From the NCBI GenBank assembly GCA_017962175.1, contig JAGCVU010000229.1:1-64000 (forward strand): DNA of 64,000 bases, read 5' to 3'. The notes under the pieces are model-generated. The model was not told where the DNA came from, searched no databases, and saw only the letters and a program-made list of their open reading frames with translations. Position 1 is the first letter of the stretch, and each line of letters starts with the position of its first letter. Source of the DNA: Bacteroidales bacterium (GTDB lineage Bacteria; Bacteroidota; Bacteroidia; Bacteroidales; UBA3824). Both the position numbers and the translations under genes were made by a program. Positions 45,112 through 54,540 of the stretch are shown here, one piece after another.

Positions 45112-46014
45112 ATGACAAAAAAAATAATGATGTTAGCAACCATTTTGTGTTGCGCAACTATCTGTTTTGGACAAAAAAACGGATTAGACAAAATCGACTT
45201 TAGCAAATCTGCAGCCGCAAACCTCAACAACATCAAGGCTATAGAAGCCGGAATGAAATACGTAGGTCAAAGCGCATACAAGTCGGTAGACAAGAACATA
45301 TCGGCGGGTGGATACTACATTTCCACATCCGAAACCACCAACGGTATCTACAACGCGTTTCTCAAAGATCTGAAAGACAACGGTCTTAACGACATTTACG
45401 AAACTTGCAAAGTGAACGGCGAAGGCTGGATGAGCTTAAGCGAAGCTTTTGAATCAGCTTCCAAATCTTACCACACCGACGGCAAATGGAACGAATATCC
45501 GGTAGTAAACATCACCAAAGAAGCTGCCGAAACATTCTGCCTTTGGTTTACAAAACTTTACGCAACATACAACGGTGCTAAATTCAACAATGCAGAATTC
45601 CGTTTGCCCACCGAGAGCGAATGGATTGTAGCTGCTGCAGGTGGAACCGAAAACGCCATGTACCCTTGGGACGGCAAATTCTTACGCAATAAAAAAGGTG
45701 AATGGTGTGCCAACTTCCACGTAGCCGGCGAAGAAAACATCCGACTCAACAAAGAAACCGGCAACGTTGAAATTCTCGACGATAACGTTCTTTACCAAAC
45801 CACACTTGTACCTGTAAAATCTTATGCTCCAAACAAATACGGTTTGTATCAGATGGCTGGCAACGCTGCAGAACTTACCGCAGAAGGCAAAGTAAAAGGC
45901 GGTTCGTGGCATAGCTACGGATACTATATGCAGATTGCAGCCGACGACGAGTACGGTAGCGACAAACTGCCCAACCCATTCACAGGATTCCGCCTTGTGA
46001 TGAAGGTTCGCTAA
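45112..46014 (+). CDS. Secreted SUMF1/FGE-sulfatase-domain protein
   Basis: A 300-residue exported protein with a signal peptide (about 1-20, ending ICFG) and no lipobox Cys at the cleavage site. The formylglycine-enzyme-like fold shows ISTSETTNGIYNAFLKD, EYPVVNITKEAAETFCLWF, FRLPTESEWIVAAAGG, KYGLYQMAGNAAELT, KGGSWHS and TGFRLVMKVR. The same fold forms GldK/PorK of T9SS and gliding machineries, but this protein is shorter and lacks their lipoprotein anchor, so it is not called as either. The usual E(W/L)T motif near the active site reads AELTAEG. Confidence 0.86.
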   Translation: MTKKIMMLATILCCATICFGQKNGLDKIDFSKSAAANLNNIKAIEAGMKYVGQSAYKSVDKNISAGGYYISTSETTNGIYNAFLKDLKDNGLNDIYETCKVNGEGWMSLSEAFESASKSYHTDGKWNEYPVVNITKEAAETFCLWFTKLYATYNGAKFNNAEFRLPTESEWIVAAAGGTENAMYPWDGKFLRNKKGEWCANFHVAGEENIRLNKETGNVEILDDNVLYQTTLVPVKSYAPNKYGLYQMAGNAAELTAEGKVKGGSWHSYGYYMQIAADDEYGSDKLPNPFTGFRLVMKVR

Positions 46015-46040
46015 TAGTTAAAAAACATTATACACTGCAA

Positions 46041-46065
46041 TAACGCCGTTTAACACGGCGTTTTT
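46041..46065 (+). terminator. Terminator after the SUMF1-domain gene
   Basis: AACGCCG pairs with CGGCGTT around TTTAACA, followed by T residues to 46065. It separates this gene from the thioredoxin-like gene downstream. Confidence 0.88.
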
Positions 46066-46096
46066 TATACATTTCTACACCTTATATATATAGATT

Positions 46097-47140
46097 ATGA
46101 AACAGATAATAATAATTGCAGCGATACTGATACTCGGATTGCAAAATATTCATGCTCAACAAAAAGTCGAGGTGAAATGGCTGACCTTTGAAGAAGCCGA
46201 AAAACTCGACAGCACCGACCACCGACCGTTTCTTATCGATGTGTATACCGATTGGTGCGGTTGGTGTAAACGTATGAGTGCGGTAACATTCGCCAATCCA
46301 AACATCGCAAATTACATCAACCAAAACTTTTACCCCATAAGGTTTGATGCAGAAACTTCCGACACTATAAAATTCAGAAACAAAGAGCACAAGAGCAACG
46401 GCAAAGTAAACGAACTTGCGATAGAATTGCTTCACGGACGGCTCTCCTACCCCACTATCGTATACATCGACCGCGACTCTAACGCTATGCCGGTGCCCGG
46501 ATATATGGAACCAAAAGACATAGAGCCTCTGTTGGTATATTTTTCGGAAAACGTTAGCCGAAACGCATCGCCGGAAACCTTCAAAAACGACTTTATATTC
46601 ACATTTCCAAAAGTTTACGCCGAAGAAATCAAAAATACTGAGAAAGCCCTAATGCCCGACACTACCGGCAAAATCGAATGGCTTTCGATCGAAGAAGCGT
46701 TTAAAAAAGCGGAAAAAGACCCTAAACCTATTATGATAGACCTTTGGATCGACTTTTTTCCCACAGGTGTAAAATACTCAATATCAGGCAACATTGCCAC
46801 ACAAACTGTGTTCAAAGATAGCGAACTATGCGATTATATCAACAAAAACTACTATCCCGTAAAATTCTACGCTGCATCGCAAGATACCGTAAAAGTGTTT
46901 GGACAAACGTTCACAGGTTTGGGAGAAGGTATGCCGCACCAACTTACAACAGCTCTTATGAACAATAGTTACACATTTCCTTCGGTATTTTTCTTCAACA
47001 AGCAAAGGCAATTCATCTCAAGAATCAACGAGTATTTCGACTCTAAAACATACAAAATTATTTTACAATACTACGCCGAAGAGGCTTACCTAAAAGAAAA
47101 ATTCGGCGACTTTTACAAACGCAACAAAAATGGACGATAA
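46097..47140 (+). CDS. Exported protein with two tandem thioredoxin-like domains, second lacking cysteines
   Basis: A 347-residue periplasmic protein with signal peptide (about 1-21). Domain 1 (about 26-150) has the redox motif CGWC (Cys54 and Cys57) in DVYTDWCGWCKRM, and a cis-Pro in LSYPTIVYID. Domain 2 (about 193-335) aligns with it (EWLSIEEAFKKA against KWLTFEEAEKLD, and YINKNYYPVKF against YINQNFYPIRF), but the CGWC position reads FPTG (221-224). The domains arose by internal duplication, and the second probably serves as a structural or binding domain. The stop overlaps the rlmN start by 11 bases, so they are coupled. Confidence 0.9.
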   Translation: MKQIIIIAAILILGLQNIHAQQKVEVKWLTFEEAEKLDSTDHRPFLIDVYTDWCGWCKRMSAVTFANPNIANYINQNFYPIRFDAETSDTIKFRNKEHKSNGKVNELAIELLHGRLSYPTIVYIDRDSNAMPVPGYMEPKDIEPLLVYFSENVSRNASPETFKNDFIFTFPKVYAEEIKNTEKALMPDTTGKIEWLSIEEAFKKAEKDPKPIMIDLWIDFFPTGVKYSISGNIATQTVFKDSELCDYINKNYYPVKFYAASQDTVKVFGQTFTGLGEGMPHQLTTALMNNSYTFPSVFFFNKQRQFISRINEYFDSKTYKIILQYYAEEAYLKEKFGDFYKRNKNGR

Positions 47141-48158
47141 AAAATCGCTCTTAGGTCTTACCCTGAGCCAACTTACAGATATTACAGCCCAACTCGGCAT
47201 ACCCAAATTTGTAGCAAAACAAATTGCAGATTGGCTATACAAAAAAAACGTGAGCTCAATAGAACAGATGACCAATCTGTCGAAAAAAGTTCGCGCACAG
47301 TTGGAAGAAAACTATATTGTAGGTATGTATCCTCCTGAAAAAGAAACAGTTTCGACCGACGGTACAAAAAAATACCTGTACCGAGTTTGCAACGATCGTT
47401 TTATCGAAGCAGCTTACATTCCCGACCGTGATCGTGCCACATTGTGCGTGTCGGTACAAGCAGGCTGCAAAATGGGTTGCAAATTCTGCAACACTGGTTT
47501 GCAAGGCTTCGGAGGCAATCTTTCTACCATAGAAATTCTCAATCAGATAGTTAGCCTTCCGGAATATTCCACGCTCACAAATCTGGTGTTTATGGGTATG
47601 GGCGAACCATTAGACAATCTCGCAAACGTATTGTCTACCTTAGAAATACTCACAGCCGACTATGGATTTGCAATGAGTCCTCGTAGAATAACCCTATCAA
47701 CCGTGGGTCTGATAAAACATCTTGACGAATTTATCGAAAAAACCGACGTACATCTTGCAGTAAGCGTTCACAATGCATTTTCCGACCAGCGAGTAGAGAT
47801 AATGCCCATAGAAGCCACCAATCCTCTGCAAAAAGTAATCGACATTGTAAAGAAATACGACTTCCGCCATCAGCGAAGATTTTCTGCCGAATACATTATG
47901 ATAAAGGGCGTTAACGATTCACCGGCACACGCTCGACAACTTGCCAAAGTGCTTTCACCAATACCGTCGAGAGTAAATCTAATACGCTACCACGCACATC
48001 CGGGCAGCGAATTTGAATCGTCATCTGAAATCAGAATCAAAGAATTTCAAGAGATACTCAACGCCAAAAACATCACCACCACCATACGCGCATCACGAGG
48101 TGAAGATATTTTTGCAGCTTGTGGACTACTGAGTACCAAAGAGTTACAAAAAAATTAA
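47130..48158 (+). CDS. rlmN: 23S rRNA (adenine-2503-C2)-methyltransferase RlmN
   Basis: Radical-SAM methyltransferase for A2503 of 23S rRNA and A37 of some tRNAs. The 342-residue protein has the CxxxCxxC cluster in QAGCKMGCKFCNTG, the preceding Tyr-Ile-Pro at AAYIPDRDRATLCVS, VFMGMGEPLDN, ITLSTVGL, LAVSVHNAF, AEYIMIKGVND and the C-terminal catalytic Cys in DIFAACGLLS. The start at the ATG overlapping the upstream gene gives the usual N-terminus. A pair of methylation-site cysteines is complete, so the enzyme should be active. Confidence 0.96.
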   Translation: MDDKKSLLGLTLSQLTDITAQLGIPKFVAKQIADWLYKKNVSSIEQMTNLSKKVRAQLEENYIVGMYPPEKETVSTDGTKKYLYRVCNDRFIEAAYIPDRDRATLCVSVQAGCKMGCKFCNTGLQGFGGNLSTIEILNQIVSLPEYSTLTNLVFMGMGEPLDNLANVLSTLEILTADYGFAMSPRRITLSTVGLIKHLDEFIEKTDVHLAVSVHNAFSDQRVEIMPIEATNPLQKVIDIVKKYDFRHQRRFSAEYIMIKGVNDSPAHARQLAKVLSPIPSRVNLIRYHAHPGSEFESSSEIRIKEFQEILNAKNITTTIRASRGEDIFAACGLLSTKELQKN

Positions 48159-48579
48159 CATTCATTCACAAAATGAACAAAATGAATAGACACAACATTG
48201 CCGATAACAATGTAAATTTGTGACGTAAAAAGAAAAGAAAATTACTTCAATGCTTAAACGATAATAGAAGCGATAAAAACGATAAAAAACACATCACAGC
48301 AAACAAATAAAAAGCAGGTAAAACATAAGAGAGACATAAAAGAAAGAACGAAAGAAACTATAGCTCAAATAACATCATTTTAAACACACTCATATTCATA
48401 TTTTTATTGTTTTAGTTTTTTATGCAGCCTTAGTTAAACTATTACCTACTCCAAAATCCGATAGTCATATCGGATTTTTTTTGTATATACCTAATTGTGG
48501 GGATAATACGATTTTGCATTTCAGTTGCAAAACTTGCGCTATAAATTTGCGGCATAATAAACCATAAAACATAAACATT
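48159..48579. other. 421-base intergenic region; possible small RNA, no ORF
   Basis: The stretch is A-rich and holds no open frame with coding character. A TAAATTTG box is at 48213-48220, and a strong terminator ends at 48482, leaving about 260 bases that could be a small RNA or simply the rlmN 3' untranslated region. The remaining part carries a second TAAATTTG box at 48542-48549, which probably starts the permease transcript. No known RNA family is recognised. Confidence 0.4.
48455..48482 (+). terminator. Terminator upstream of the metal permease
   Basis: AATCCGATA pairs perfectly with TATCGGATT around GTCA, and a T run continues to 48482. It is about 300 bases downstream of rlmN, longer than a usual 3' end. 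Confidence 0.88.
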
Positions 48580-49710
48580 ATGCAAGAGATTATCCACATT
48601 ATCAACGAGATGTCGCCCTATTTGCTTTTGGGCTTTCTTTTGGCGGGACTTATGCACGCTTTTATTCCGCAACAGTATTATTCAAAATACCTTGCCAAAC
48701 CAAATTTCCGCTCAGTTTTGAACGCTACTCTGTTTGGTATTCCACTACCGCTTTGCTCGTGCGGTGTTATTCCCACGGCAATGTCGCTTAGAAAAGAGGG
48801 CGCATCAAAAGGTGCTGCCACATCGTTTTTGATAGCAACTCCACAAACCGGCGTGGATTCGATTATTGCCACATCAAGCCTTATGGGATTGCCTTTTGCA
48901 ATTATAAGACCCATTGCGGCATTGATTACAGCACTTTTTGGCGGGTCGCTCGTAAATACTTTCGACAAAAACAATGATGATAAGCCTCATACCGAACATG
49001 AAGAACACCATGAGTGTCATTGCCATCATGAACACGAAGAAGAACATCATGAGTGTCATTGCCACGAACATGAAGAACATCACGAAGGGGAAAAATCATT
49101 TGGTGAGAAAATCAAAACTGCCCTTGAATACGGTTATGTAGAAATGATGGAAGATATTGGCAAGTGGCTGATTATAGGTTTGATAGTTGCGGGATTGATA
49201 ACAGTTTTTGTTCCCGAAGAGGCGTTCAAAGTTTTTCAAGGCAACACATTTTTGTCGATGCTTTTGGTTTTGGCAATAGCCGTACCAATGTATGTATGCG
49301 CCACAGGAAGTATTCCAATTGCCGTAGCCCTTATGTTAAAGGGACTTACACCCGGAGCTGCGTTGGTTCTCTTAATGGCTGGTCCCGCGTGCAATATGGC
49401 TTCGTTGCTCGTAGTTAGAAAAGTTATGGGTACAAAAACTTTGGTTATCTACTTGGCTTCCATAATATTAGGTTCAATAATATTTGGCGCAGCAATCGAC
49501 TTTATGCAATTTAACGGCATAATGGACTTTACAGCCAACCTCGTTAGCACCACACATTGCGAAGAAGGTGGCAATTGGATTGAATGGACTTCAACAGCAA
49601 TACTCGCTGCATTGTTAATCAACGCTCTTGTAATCAACAGAATCCGTGGCAAAGAGCATTGCCATTGCCACGACCATGAAGAAGAACACGAACATTGCCA
49701 TTGCCATTAA
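48580..49710 (+). CDS. SO_0444-type permease with His/Cys-rich loop and tail (probable metal efflux)
   Basis: A 376-residue inner-membrane permease of the DUF318/ArsP-like family. Both repeats keep membrane signatures: [21 protein letters not shown] and [17 protein letters not shown], the latter followed by [11 protein letters not shown]. Between the halves (about 136-170) is a loop packed with His, Glu and Cys, containing two HECHCH motifs, and the C-terminus ends with HCHCH (about 358-376). This pattern points to binding of a soft or borderline metal such as copper or zinc; the ion is not determined by sequence. The stop codon shares TTAA with the convergent chemoreceptor gene. Confidence 0.88.
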   Translation: MQEIIHIINEMSPYLLLGFLLAGLMHAFIPQQYYSKYLAKPNFRSVLNATLFGIPLPLCSCGVIPTAMSLRKEGASKGAATSFLIATPQTGVDSIIATSSLMGLPFAIIRPIAALITALFGGSLVNTFDKNNDDKPHTEHEEHHECHCHHEHEEEHHECHCHEHEEHHEGEKSFGEKIKTALEYGYVEMMEDIGKWLIIGLIVAGLITVFVPEEAFKVFQGNTFLSMLLVLAIAVPMYVCATGSIPIAVALMLKGLTPGAALVLLMAGPACNMASLLVVRKVMGTKTLVIYLASIILGSIIFGAAIDFMQFNGIMDFTANLVSTTHCEEGGNWIEWTSTAILAALLINALVINRIRGKEHCHCHDHEEEHEHCHCH

Positions 49711-51563
49711 AACTTAAATACGTTGGCATTTTGACGGAACAATTCTGCCTGTCCGTTAAGTTCCTCAGCGCTGACTGCAAGTTCTTCGCTTGCAGCGGCG
49801 TTTCCTTGTATAGAATTATTGAGTTCCTTTACCGCTATGTCAATAGACTGAATAGTAGAGTTTTGGGCATCGGCAGATGACTCAATTTGCTCTATCATTA
49901 TAGCACATTGATCAATTTCGGGAAGGATACTATTGATAAGTTCAGTTGATTTTGCTGTGGCTTTTACGCTCGTTTGAGCACCAGAAATAATGTCGTTGGC
50001 AGAGGTTTTACTCTTTTCGGCAAGTTTGCGGATTTCAGACGCAACCACGGCAAAACCTTTACCGTGTTCGCCAGCTCGGGCAGCCTCCACAGCGGCATTA
50101 AGAGCAAGAATATTGGTTTGAAACGCAATATCGTTGATAATGTCGATTTTTTCCGAAATATCTTTTACAGCATTGAAACTCTCCTCCTGAGCCTTGCTGA
50201 TGGCGTTAACATCGGTTCTCATCTTTCGGGTAATCTTGCCAGTTTGTTTAGAAACTTCTGCGTTGTGGCGAATCTCGTCAGAGATATGAGCCATCGACTG
50301 AACAATGCTGTCGGCGTTAGCTGCCTGTTGGTTAGCATTTTGCGAAAGTGTTTGTGTGGTGCGGTTAATCTCCGCACTTGAAGTTTGCAGATTGTTGGCT
50401 CCATCGTAAATATTGCGGAGAATGCCTTTGAGGTTGGCCGCCATTTGGTAAACCGATTTAAGAATACCGCGCGATTGCTGAATATCGCGACTGTGAGCAT
50501 CGGTCATATCGCCATTTGCAATACGGTCTACAATTACTTTTACAAATTTGGGTTCGCCGCCAACATCGTTTATAATCTTGTTTAACAAATGGTTAGTTGC
50601 AATTATGAGCAACACAACAATAATCAAAACCGCTATCACCATAGGAATCAACACCTTGGGAGCATCTTTATACTTGTCAGATACGGGATAAACAAATTGA
50701 AAATACGAATATACCGGCGCGTTATAGATGTACACCATCTCATAATCAACACCATTGTAAGTAAAATCAATAGTATTGAGAGTGCCATCTTTGTGCTTGG
50801 TCATTTCGGCGTAAACATCATCGGGCATTTTTTGCCATTCGGCACGTTTATCTTCGGGTGCAACAAACACATAGTTAGGATCTTTGGTCCACAGCGAAAA
50901 ACCGTTTGAAAGAAACGAAGCCGAACCAAAAGCGTTTTCGTCTTGCGAAATAGTACTTTGGTCTTGTCCGGTAAAATATGCACCCTCAATTTTGTCGTTA
51001 ATTATAATCGGCTTATATTCACCGATATAAGGAACTTGCTCAACAGTGGTCATATCATAAAAAAGACCTCTGTTTTCGATAACGTTGAGTGCATTTTGGT
51101 CTTCGAGAATAGAACCAACGATATATTGACCATTCTTTTTAATAGAAGTGGCAATTACCATATATCCCTTTGAAGTTTTTTGGTAAACCGAAAACTGATT
51201 GGGAGCGGCGGCTTCGGTAAGTTGAGTAAGAAGCTCGTTGTTCTGATTCAGCACGTTATCGCCAAATTTCCAAATCTTTACATCGGTATTGCCAATACGC
51301 TGAGTTTGATCGGTAATATGAAGACCACCACGAATTTTAAAATGTATTTCAACAGTGTTTACAATTTGCTCATTGATTTTAGAAAATGCGTAATTGTAAG
51401 CATTCTGTTTATCGGTAAAGCCCTTTAAATCAGAGCGAACGTTTTGCTCAATACTATTACCGAGCAAATTTTTCATAATAAAACCAAGTGTAACTGTAAT
51501 AATCAAAATAGCTACTACGCCAAAAATTCCGAGTAGCAAATTCATTTTACCTTTCGCTGTCAT
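49707..51563 (-). CDS. Methyl-accepting chemotaxis protein with large Cache-type sensor
   Basis: A 618-residue receptor. The start is the ATG encoding [16 protein letters not shown]; an upstream in-frame extension includes a TACCTTTG box (51628-51621). Order: helix (about 8-32), periplasmic Cache region (about 40-300, with the [12 protein letters not shown] stretch), helix (about 305-325), HAMP-like linker, and the signalling domain (about 390-618) with the hairpin tip [18 protein letters not shown]. No cheA, cheW or flagellar gene lies in the window. The C-terminus has no NWETF-type tether. Confidence 0.93.
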   Translation of the reverse strand: MTAKGKMNLLLGIFGVVAILIITVTLGFIMKNLLGNSIEQNVRSDLKGFTDKQNAYNYAFSKINEQIVNTVEIHFKIRGGLHITDQTQRIGNTDVKIWKFGDNVLNQNNELLTQLTEAAAPNQFSVYQKTSKGYMVIATSIKKNGQYIVGSILEDQNALNVIENRGLFYDMTTVEQVPYIGEYKPIIINDKIEGAYFTGQDQSTISQDENAFGSASFLSNGFSLWTKDPNYVFVAPEDKRAEWQKMPDDVYAEMTKHKDGTLNTIDFTYNGVDYEMVYIYNAPVYSYFQFVYPVSDKYKDAPKVLIPMVIAVLIIVVLLIIATNHLLNKIINDVGGEPKFVKVIVDRIANGDMTDAHSRDIQQSRGILKSVYQMAANLKGILRNIYDGANNLQTSSAEINRTTQTLSQNANQQAANADSIVQSMAHISDEIRHNAEVSKQTGKITRKMRTDVNAISKAQEESFNAVKDISEKIDIINDIAFQTNILALNAAVEAARAGEHGKGFAVVASEIRKLAEKSKTSANDIISGAQTSVKATAKSTELINSILPEIDQCAIMIEQIESSADAQNSTIQSIDIAVKELNNSIQGNAAASEELAVSAEELNGQAELFRQNANVFKF

Positions 51564-51656
51564 GTTTCTATGTTGTTTAAAGAAAATCAATAACATTATT
51601 GATAATACGCAAATAATATACAAAGGTAGCAAAAAATACGTTAACAAAATGTTAAC

Positions 51657-52703
51657 CTATTTGCCGTATGTCTGTTTAAAATATTCCAAATGCTGCAAAA
51701 AATCTCCGTTAAACTGATTAACGCATTGATTTTTAAGAGTATCCTTCTTATTGTAATAAGTCATATAACCCGTAAAAAAAGTATTATTTACATTGCGCAA
51801 TGTATTTTTCTTAATTTTTGTGGGGTCGAACGCCTTAAAGCCAACGCTATCTACACCGTCAATTATTGACGCAATAAAACGCTGTTTTTCAACATCTTTG
51901 AGAGAATCAGGAAGATTTTTAAAACCATCGGTGCAATAAAGCGAATCAAGTCCTTTGGCTGAATGTAAAAAATAATTAGCAAGAGTAAGATTATCGTCAA
52001 TAGAATTTTTGTAACGAGTAATCAACGGCGACGATTCTCCGTACTTAGATTTGAGATAAAGCACTGCACCGTTTTCGCCCACATAATCGGCAATGTTTTC
52101 GTTTAACTCGCTGTTATCCTTCACAAAAACGGTGCTGTGAGTAAGTTCATGAATAATCAATTCAGCAAGGTTTGCCTCATCTTTTAGCAACATATTCGAC
52201 ATAATCGGGTCGGTAAACCAGCCCATGGTACTCCATCCGCCGGGATGAACAATGCGAGTATCGTAACCTTTGTCTTGCAAACGTTTAGCCTCTTTTTCGG
52301 CATCCTCTTTTTCAAAAAAACCTTTATATGGAAGTTGGCCCACCACAGGAAAATTCCAAAGATATTTTTTTACGCGATATTTTTCGGCAGCCTGCACCAC
52401 GTATGCTGTTGGGCGACCTTTTAAATCGTAAACGGCATTATAATTAGGAGAATTTTTCAATCCGAGCGAATCCATTGCAAATCGGCGTACATCTTTGATA
52501 ATGTGCAATTTTTGTTTCAATGAATCGGGATAATTCGGGTCGTTTAAAAGAGTATCCACCGGCACTGCATTTCGCACCATATCCAACTGTCCAAGTCCCT
52601 GACGCACACCGTAAATCACCAATTTAATGTTCACCAACAAATAAATCACAATCACCGCCAACAATACGAGCAATATTTTTTTCCAAAGGGATTTTTTTTT
52701 CAT
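51657..52703 (-). CDS. DUF2265 putative aminopeptidase, membrane-anchored
   Basis: A 348-residue protein with one N-terminal helix (about 9-30) after a basic start (MKKKSLWKK). The body shows the zinc-peptidase motif IIHELTHST (HExxH) followed 21 residues later by NENIADYVGENGA, which supplies the third ligand, and GWSTMGWFTDPI. It belongs to the PF10023 group, whose substrates are unknown. Divergent from the MutS-like gene: TATATTTG (minus) at 52736-52729 and TAAATTTG (plus) at 52718-52725 overlap closely. The chemoreceptor gene begins 93 bases downstream. Confidence 0.88.
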   Translation of the reverse strand: MKKKSLWKKILLVLLAVIVIYLLVNIKLVIYGVRQGLGQLDMVRNAVPVDTLLNDPNYPDSLKQKLHIIKDVRRFAMDSLGLKNSPNYNAVYDLKGRPTAYVVQAAEKYRVKKYLWNFPVVGQLPYKGFFEKEDAEKEAKRLQDKGYDTRIVHPGGWSTMGWFTDPIMSNMLLKDEANLAELIIHELTHSTVFVKDNSELNENIADYVGENGAVLYLKSKYGESSPLITRYKNSIDDNLTLANYFLHSAKGLDSLYCTDGFKNLPDSLKDVEKQRFIASIIDGVDSVGFKAFDPTKIKKNTLRNVNNTFFTGYMTYYNKKDTLKNQCVNQFNGDFLQHLEYFKQTYGK

Positions 52704-52751
52704 AAGTCGATATTTAATAAATTTGCCCCAAATATAACCAAAATTCTTGTT

Positions 52752-54536
52752 ATGACCGACAAAAAAGAACTTAAAGATTTTTATAGCCGCCGGCTGAATA
52801 CATACACTGAAAAATACGAAATGTACCGCAAAAAAGAGCGTAACACAAATATTATGAGGGGATTATCATTTGTTGGCGGAACTGCATTAGCCATTATTTC
52901 GGCAAATTATTCAATGGCATTAATGACTGCGGTGATAATTGCAACAATTATTATCTTCCTATTTTTTGTAAAGAAAAACGCTGAATATCAATACAATAAA
53001 AACATAAACCTCAATCTTAAAAATATCAATCAAAGCGAACTCAAAGCCTTAGACAACGACAACTCCGACTTTGACGGCGGCGCAGAATTTGTTGACCCAA
53101 AACACTGTTACACATACGATTTGGATATTTTTGGCAACCGATCAATTTTTCAAAAACTCAACCGAACTATCACCCAAGGCGGCAAAAATCTTTTGGCAAA
53201 CGAATTTATCAACCCGTCAAAAGATATTAGCAAAATAATTGAAACTCAACAAAATACACAACTATTTATAGACGAAGTGGATGCTCGTCAAAACTTTATT
53301 GCCGAGGGAAAACTTTTCAAAGACGATATCACCGACCAAAATATCGAAGATATTTCAAAAGCTGAATATTTCTTTACTAATTCGCCGTTGTGGAAAATCA
53401 TTGCTATAACATTGATTACAAGTACTTTATCAACTATTATTTTGGCATCATACGATATAGTGAGCATTTATATTCCATCGTTTTTGTTTATTGTGCAACT
53501 CACAATTTTTAGTATTAACGGCAAGAAAACCAAGACATTAAGCGACAAAATAGAAAAAACCGAAAAGGCGTTTAAAAAGTATCATTCGCTTTTTAAAATA
53601 ATAGAAAATATCAACAACATTCCCGAAAAGTTTTCAGCCGAAATCAAATCCAAAACTATCTCTAAGGCATTTGGCGAACTTGCTACCATTGCACTTCGCT
53701 ACGAACAACGCCACAATCTTATGATGGCATTTTTTGGTCAAGGCATTTTCAGTTACGACATTATTATCAACATAAAATTTGAAAATTGGGAACGAAAACA
53801 CTGCGGCGAAATCAAACGTTGGTTTAACATTATTGCCGAATACGATTTTCTGTTTAGTCTCGCTAATCTGAAATTCAACAATCCATCGTGGTGTTTTCCA
53901 AAACCATCTGAAAATCAATTTATTCTCAACGCCAAAAATGCGGGTCATCCATTAATTCAAGATGAAAAATGTGTTCGCAACCATATCAATTTCTCCGACC
54001 GCAACTACCTTGTAATTCTCACCGGAGCTAATATGGCGGGCAAAAGCACATATCTAAGAACCATTGGTACTAATCTGATATTAAGCCAATTAGGAGCGGC
54101 AGTTTGTGCCGAAGAATTTGAGTTTTCGCCGGTAGATATTTTTACAAGCATCCGCACAAGCGACAGCGTTCAAGATAGTCAGTCGTATTTTTTTGCCGAA
54201 CTCAGTCGTTTGCAACAGATTATCCAAAAACTCGAAACCGGCGCCACACTTTTTATAATAGTAGACGAAATGCTTCGCGGCACCAACAGCAAAGACAAGC
54301 ACGACGGCAGCGAAAAATTTCTCCATAAACTACTGAAATACAAGTGTTACGGCATTTTTGCCACCCACGACATCGACATAGGCAACATCAAAACCCTCTA
54401 CCCCAACAACATCGACACCAAATGTTTTGAAATTTCGTTTCAAGGCGACGAACTCATCTTCGACTACACCCTCAAAGATGGCATTTCAAAAAATCTGAAT
54501 GCAAGTTATTTGATGAAAAAAATGGGGATAATATAA
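52752..54536 (+). CDS. Membrane-anchored MutS-like ATPase
   Basis: A 594-residue protein with the MutS C-terminal ATPase (about 400-594): Walker A TGANMAGKSTYLRTIG, then EEFEFSPVDIFTSIRTSDSVQDSQS, Walker B LFIIVDEMLRGTN, and FATHD. The mismatch-reading domain I (with its Phe-x-Glu motif) and connector are absent, so it is not a mismatch-repair MutS. Two helix pairs are predicted: about 38-73 and about 213-252, which would place the ATPase against the inner membrane. Middle residues show part of the core lever domain. Function is unknown; this is a recurrent Bacteroidota gene type. Confidence 0.88.
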   Translation: MTDKKELKDFYSRRLNTYTEKYEMYRKKERNTNIMRGLSFVGGTALAIISANYSMALMTAVIIATIIIFLFFVKKNAEYQYNKNINLNLKNINQSELKALDNDNSDFDGGAEFVDPKHCYTYDLDIFGNRSIFQKLNRTITQGGKNLLANEFINPSKDISKIIETQQNTQLFIDEVDARQNFIAEGKLFKDDITDQNIEDISKAEYFFTNSPLWKIIAITLITSTLSTIILASYDIVSIYIPSFLFIVQLTIFSINGKKTKTLSDKIEKTEKAFKKYHSLFKIIENINNIPEKFSAEIKSKTISKAFGELATIALRYEQRHNLMMAFFGQGIFSYDIIINIKFENWERKHCGEIKRWFNIIAEYDFLFSLANLKFNNPSWCFPKPSENQFILNAKNAGHPLIQDEKCVRNHINFSDRNYLVILTGANMAGKSTYLRTIGTNLILSQLGAAVCAEEFEFSPVDIFTSIRTSDSVQDSQSYFFAELSRLQQIIQKLETGATLFIIVDEMLRGTNSKDKHDGSEKFLHKLLKYKCYGIFATHDIDIGNIKTLYPNNIDTKCFEISFQGDELIFDYTLKDGISKNLNASYLMKKMGII

Positions 54537-54540
54537 CCCT

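Noticed and set aside
45112..46014. GldK/PorK assignment for the SUMF1-domain protein
   Set aside because: The product is shorter, has no lipobox Cys and is not next to porL, porM or porN.
48874..49083. Minus-strand small ORF rich in Met and Phe near the permease
   Set aside because: It is the antisense of the His/Cys-rich loop codons.
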